Source: Chloroflexota bacterium
Lineage (GTDB): Bacteria; Chloroflexota; UBA5177; JANWHV01
NCBI GenBank assembly: GCA_025924845.1
Contig: JAICHN010000215.1
Location: forward strand, 1 to 8,711
Length of the DNA: 8,711 nucleotides
Reading direction: 5' to 3'
Below the pieces are notes generated by a model. The model ran no database searches, was not told the origin of the DNA, and saw nothing but the letters and a program-made list of their open reading frames with translations. The position numbers were made by a program, and so were the translations under genes. Shown here one piece after another: positions 6,257 through 8,711 of this stretch; the first letter of the stretch is position 1; every line of letters begins with the position of its first letter.

Positions 6257-6519
6257 GATATCTACAGCCGGCAAGAGCGGCCATTCGTCATATCCTCGCT
6301 GCCGTGTACGCGGAAGATCCGGAAGCAGCTGCTCGGCTCGCCGTTCGTCTTGAAGATGCAGGTGCTCGGCTCGGCCGGTTTCCAAGGCTTGGACGCGCGG
6401 GCAAAGTACCTGATACTTACGAGCTTGTGGTGGCACATACATCCTATATCATTAGCTATCGCCTCCGCGGCGAGTATGTGGAAATATTGGATGTGCGGCA
6501 CAGTGCCCGTAATGCGTAA
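6247..6519 (+). CDS. RelE/ParE-superfamily toxin
   Basis: This is a 90-residue basic protein starting at GTG 6247, overlapping the antitoxin gene by 10 nt with little Shine-Dalgarno of its own, so translation is probably coupled. Seen features are the N-terminal strand VRYLQPARA, a two-helix hairpin rich in Ala/Arg/Glu (about 9-43), the turn FPRLGRAG (45-52), and the closing strands YELVVAHTSYIISYRL (58-73) and EYVEILDVRHSARNA (76-90). The FP-x-x-GR turn, YIISYR and EIL-x-V-x-H-x-x-R are characteristic of the ParE branch. ParE toxins act on DNA gyrase, whereas RelE toxins cut mRNA on the ribosome; the sequence alone does not settle the target, though the pairing with a ribbon-helix-helix antitoxin favours ParE-like. 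Confidence 0.82.
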   Translation: MRVRYLQPARAAIRHILAAVYAEDPEAAARLAVRLEDAGARLGRFPRLGRAGKVPDTYELVVAHTSYIISYRLRGEYVEILDVRHSARNA

Positions 6520-6777
6520 GCCTTTGCGGAGCCCACACCTGTAACACGACCTTCCCAGTATTCGCGTTGCGTTCAATCCGCGGCGCGCCTCCGCCGCTTC
6601 CTCCCGCCGATACACGCGGTCGATCATTGGGACGAGTCGACCATCTACGTATCGTGATGCTCGTCGATGATGGAGGGGTCGGCACGGCAAGCGCCGCCGA
6701 AACCCTTACGGCGGCGCTGAAGATGGCCGGACAACTTCTACGTCACGGGGCGCTATGCCGGCGATAGAGCGGAATGA
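6520..6777. other. Convergent spacer without a recognisable gene
   Basis: These 258 nt separate the plus-strand toxin from the minus-strand ABC genes. Short open frames exist on both strands (for example plus 6567-6767), but none has a good Shine-Dalgarno or a family signature. The spacer holds one strong hairpin and, at its right end, a short inverted repeat. A decayed gene remnant cannot be excluded. Confidence 0.5.
6690..6718. terminator. 10-bp hairpin, possible terminator without U-run
   Basis: AGCGCCGCCG (6690-6699) pairs perfectly with CGGCGGCGCT (6709-6718) around a 9-nt loop. It lies between two converging genes, where a bidirectional terminator is expected. Neither strand shows a clear T-run after the stem, so an ordinary intrinsic terminator is only weakly supported. 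Confidence 0.35.
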
Positions 6778-6790
6778 TCACGCGGTGATC
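6776..6790. repeat. Inverted repeat GATCAC-gcg-GTGATC over the ATPase stop codon
   Basis: This is a perfect 6-bp inverted repeat with a 3-nt centre spanning the end of the transporter ATPase gene. It could be a small 3'-end hairpin or chance, and no function is visible. Confidence 0.3.
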
Positions 6791-7554
6791 GGTTGATCCA
6801 GCTTGTAGCCGGAGGTCACCAGGTCGATCAACTCATTCACCGTGGTGTCCTTGGTCGGCTTATCGTAGGTGATGGTGCCGCCGCTCAGAAAATTGATCCG
6901 ATCGGAGATCTCGAAGATCTGGGCGTAGTTGTGAGCGATGATGATAATCGAGACATCACCGCGCCGTTTGAGTTCTTGGACCAGATTGAGCACGTGGCGG
7001 CCCTCGCGCACCCCCAGGGCAGCTAACGGCTCGTCCATGATCAGCAATGTGGGATTGGAATAGATGGAACGTGCCACCGCGATGGACTGGCGTTGCCCAC
7101 CGGAAAGCATCGCCACCGTGCTGTCCACGCTGGGAATACGGATGCCCAGGGTCTCCAGGTAGGACTGGGTCTGCCGGCGCATGTGCTGGTTGTCCAGCAG
7201 CGGCAGGCCCAGCACCCGTTTGCGCACCTCGCGTCCCAGGAACATATTGTGGTAAACGGTCAGGTCGTTGACCAGGGCCAGATCCTGGTAGACGGTCTGA
7301 ATGCCCAGGGCGCGCGCCTCGATCGGGGAGTTGAGATTCAAGGGTTTGCCCTGAAAGGAGAGCGTGCCGCTATCGGGCTTGTGAAAGCCGCAGATTGTCT
7401 TGATCAGGGTGGACTTGCCGGCGCCGTTATCGCCGACCAGGCCCAGCACTTCACCCCGCCGCAGATACAGGCTCACGTCAACCAGGGCGGTGACGGCGCC
7501 GAAGCGCTTGCTGATATGCTCGGCCTGTAGAATGATCGGAGCCGTCTCGATCAT
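6778..7554 (-). CDS. CUT2-type sugar ABC importer, ATP-binding subunit (single-domain, FrcA-like)
   Basis: This cytoplasmic ATPase powers uptake of a sugar or related small molecule. It has 258 residues: Walker A GDNGAGKST (41-49), Q-loop at YQD (89-91), signature LSGGQRQ (150-156), Walker B LLIMDEP (170-176) and the switch His208 in IIIIAHN. The wording VGDNGAGKSTLIK and MDEP-x-AALG is typical of the ribose/xylose/fructose class. That class usually has two fused ATPase domains (RbsA, XylG). This one has a single domain, as in FrcA, so two copies or a homodimer are expected. The start is ATG at 7554, because AGGAGA (7565-7560) lies 5 nt upstream; a GTG at 7557 would be only 2 nt from it. It joins the permease by TGATG. 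The substrate is not readable. Confidence 0.88.
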   Translation of the reverse strand: MIETAPIILQAEHISKRFGAVTALVDVSLYLRRGEVLGLVGDNGAGKSTLIKTICGFHKPDSGTLSFQGKPLNLNSPIEARALGIQTVYQDLALVNDLTVYHNMFLGREVRKRVLGLPLLDNQHMRRQTQSYLETLGIRIPSVDSTVAMLSGGQRQSIAVARSIYSNPTLLIMDEPLAALGVREGRHVLNLVQELKRRGDVSIIIIAHNYAQIFEISDRINFLSGGTITYDKPTKDTTVNELIDLVTSGYKLDQPITA

Positions 7555-8627
7555 CACTGTCTCCTACGCAGACGGATGGCGTTCACCCGCACGTTGAGGA
7601 TCATCGCCCCGACGATCGCCGCGCCAAGGTACATATCGGACTGTGTGGCCTGGGCGCCAAGCAGCACCAAGCCATTATTCAATGAGGCTACCACGAAGGC
7701 CCCGATCAGCGCCCCGACTGCCGTGCCGGAGCCGCCAAAGAGCGACGTGCCGCCGATCACGGCCGCCGCGATCGCCTGCAAGGTCAATAAGGGTCCGCCG
7801 GCGATCGGATCGGCTGATCCATACTGCACGGCGTTGATGATTCCCGCCAATGCCGCTAAACCGCCGGCGAGCATAAAGTTGGCGATCTTGATCTGATCCG
7901 TACGCACCCCGATCTCGCGCGCCCCGAGCAGGTTGCTGCCCGTGGAGACGGTATGCAGTCCAAAGCGCGTTTTCAGCAAAACCAGCGTCAGCACCAGTAC
8001 GGCCGCCAGCGCCCAGAGGAAAGGCGTGTATCCCGTAATTGCCACCCATGACCAGAACGAATCGAGCGGACCATACAGGTTCTCACCGAAAATCCGGTTA
8101 AAGGGTTCCTGCACCGGTGTCTGAATGGGCTGGCTGTTGGCGATCGTAATTGCGATGCCGCCGAGCAGGAAGAGCGTGCCCAGAGTGGTGATCAGCGATG
8201 GGACACGCAACTTCACCGTAATCACCCCGTTGATGAAACCGATAGCGATCCCGATCAGGATGCCAATCAGCCCAGTGATGAACAGAGATATTCCCCAGTC
8301 ATTGGTCATCGTGATCATTAGGTAGGGGATCAGGGCGAAGGTGCTGCCGACGGAGAGGTCGATTTCGCCCGTGATCATTACGAACACTTCCGCCGCGGCG
8401 ATCAATCCGATCCGGCCCGTGTCGCGCAATACTACGCTCATCTCGGCGCTACTGAGAAAGGTAGTATTGCGGAACTGGAAATAGGCGGCGAGGAGAATAG
8501 CAACGACCGCGATGCTGGCCTCACGATAACGGGACAGAAAGATCAGCAGGCTCTCGAGCATGCCCCTGGCGGATCCCACGGGCGCTCCCCGCTTGCCCTC
8601 CGATGTGCTTGCTTGGGCCATCTTCAC
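7554..8627 (-). CDS. CUT2-type sugar ABC importer, membrane permease
   Basis: This integral membrane subunit of the importer has 357 residues. About 9 to 10 hydrophobic segments run from residue 38 to 347, after a 35-residue polar N-terminus. Family marks of the RbsC/XylH/FrcC permeases are GEIDLSVGS (87-95), SLITTLGTLFLLGGI (144-158), the cytoplasmic coupling loop TGSNLLGAREIGV (229-241) and GGTSLFGGSGT (292-302). The start is GTG at 8627, with a weak AGAGAAGAA before it; ATG at 8621 is equally possible and would shorten the protein by two residues. The stop TGA shares a base with the ATPase ATG, so both are one operon. GEIDLSVG rather than GGIDLSVG is common in the FrcC/XylH branch, which hints at a fructose- or pentose-like substrate but does not prove it. 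Confidence 0.9.
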   Translation of the reverse strand: MKMAQASTSEGKRGAPVGSARGMLESLLIFLSRYREASIAVVAILLAAYFQFRNTTFLSSAEMSVVLRDTGRIGLIAAAEVFVMITGEIDLSVGSTFALIPYLMITMTNDWGISLFITGLIGILIGIAIGFINGVITVKLRVPSLITTLGTLFLLGGIAITIANSQPIQTPVQEPFNRIFGENLYGPLDSFWSWVAITGYTPFLWALAAVLVLTLVLLKTRFGLHTVSTGSNLLGAREIGVRTDQIKIANFMLAGGLAALAGIINAVQYGSADPIAGGPLLTLQAIAAAVIGGTSLFGGSGTAVGALIGAFVVASLNNGLVLLGAQATQSDMYLGAAIVGAMILNVRVNAIRLRRRQ

Positions 8628-8711
8628 TTCTTCTCTACTCGGCCATTGGAATCAGCGATCCAGTGGTGCTCTCGCTTCAGGCAATCCCCAAAGATCCCCA
8701 ATCTCCCTGGA
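8628..8711 (-). other. Leader or 3' end of an unseen upstream gene
   Basis: These 84 nt precede the permease. Two minus-strand frames are open from the window edge: one stops at 8654-8652, ending GLPEARAPLDR. The other runs on to a TGA at 8626-8624 that overlaps the permease GTG and ends NGRVEKK. Either could be the tail of an upstream transporter gene, since a substrate-binding protein usually precedes such a permease. The stretch is too short to decide. Confidence 0.3.
8684..8701. repeat. Direct repeat ATCCCCAA, 10-bp period
   Basis: ATCCCCAA occurs at 8684-8691 and 8694-8701, exactly one helical turn apart, about 60 nt before the permease start. It may be a regulator site or a chance repeat within a coding tail. 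Confidence 0.35.

Noticed and set aside
6262..6690. Minus-strand open frame of 142 codons opposite the toxin and spacer
   Set aside because: It runs antisense to the toxin gene, shows no recognisable domain and has no supported start.

Overview
The window comes from a GC-rich bacterium. It carries a minus-strand block of peptidoglycan and division genes in the order murD, ftsW, murG, murC, murB. That order matches the dcw cluster of many Gram-positive-type lineages. The MurG here lacks the usual HEQN motif, and its neighbourhood includes a CUT2-type sugar transporter, so Chloroflexota is a reasonable guess. This is an inference only: no rRNA or species marker is present.

Region 1 (1-5831, minus strand) is the cell-wall operon. 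MurD adds D-Glu to UDP-MurNAc-L-Ala. FtsW is the SEDS-family septal glycan polymerase. MurG makes lipid II from lipid I. MurC adds L-Ala to UDP-MurNAc, and MurB, cut by the window edge, makes UDP-MurNAc. Most junctions overlap: murD/ftsW by 14 nt, ftsW/murG by 122 nt and murC/murB by 8 nt. The one real gap is 232 nt between murG and murC. It holds a densely folded element: a UNCG-capped hairpin, then a 13-bp stem enclosing three small hairpins, then a palindrome that can compete for the arms of that stem. This is the best candidate in the window for something undescribed. FtsW is also odd. It has a basic N-terminal extension of about 120 residues, an Asn where SEDS polymerases carry their essential Asp, and a C-terminal tail read out of frame through the start of murG.

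Region 2 (5832-6519) is a divergent intergenic stretch with a palindromic -10-like box and pentad repeats. It is followed on the plus strand by a type II toxin-antitoxin pair: a ribbon-helix-helix antitoxin and a ParE/RelE-family toxin. The usual neighbours of murD (mraY, murE, murF) are not beside it, so the cluster is broken at this point.

Region 3 (6520-6777) is a convergent spacer of 258 nt without a recognisable gene. It holds a strong hairpin and a short inverted repeat.

Region 4 (6778-8711, minus strand) encodes a CUT2/ribose-type ABC importer: a single-domain ATPase and a membrane permease joined by a TGATG stop/start. The substrate-binding protein is not in the window and may lie just beyond its right edge.
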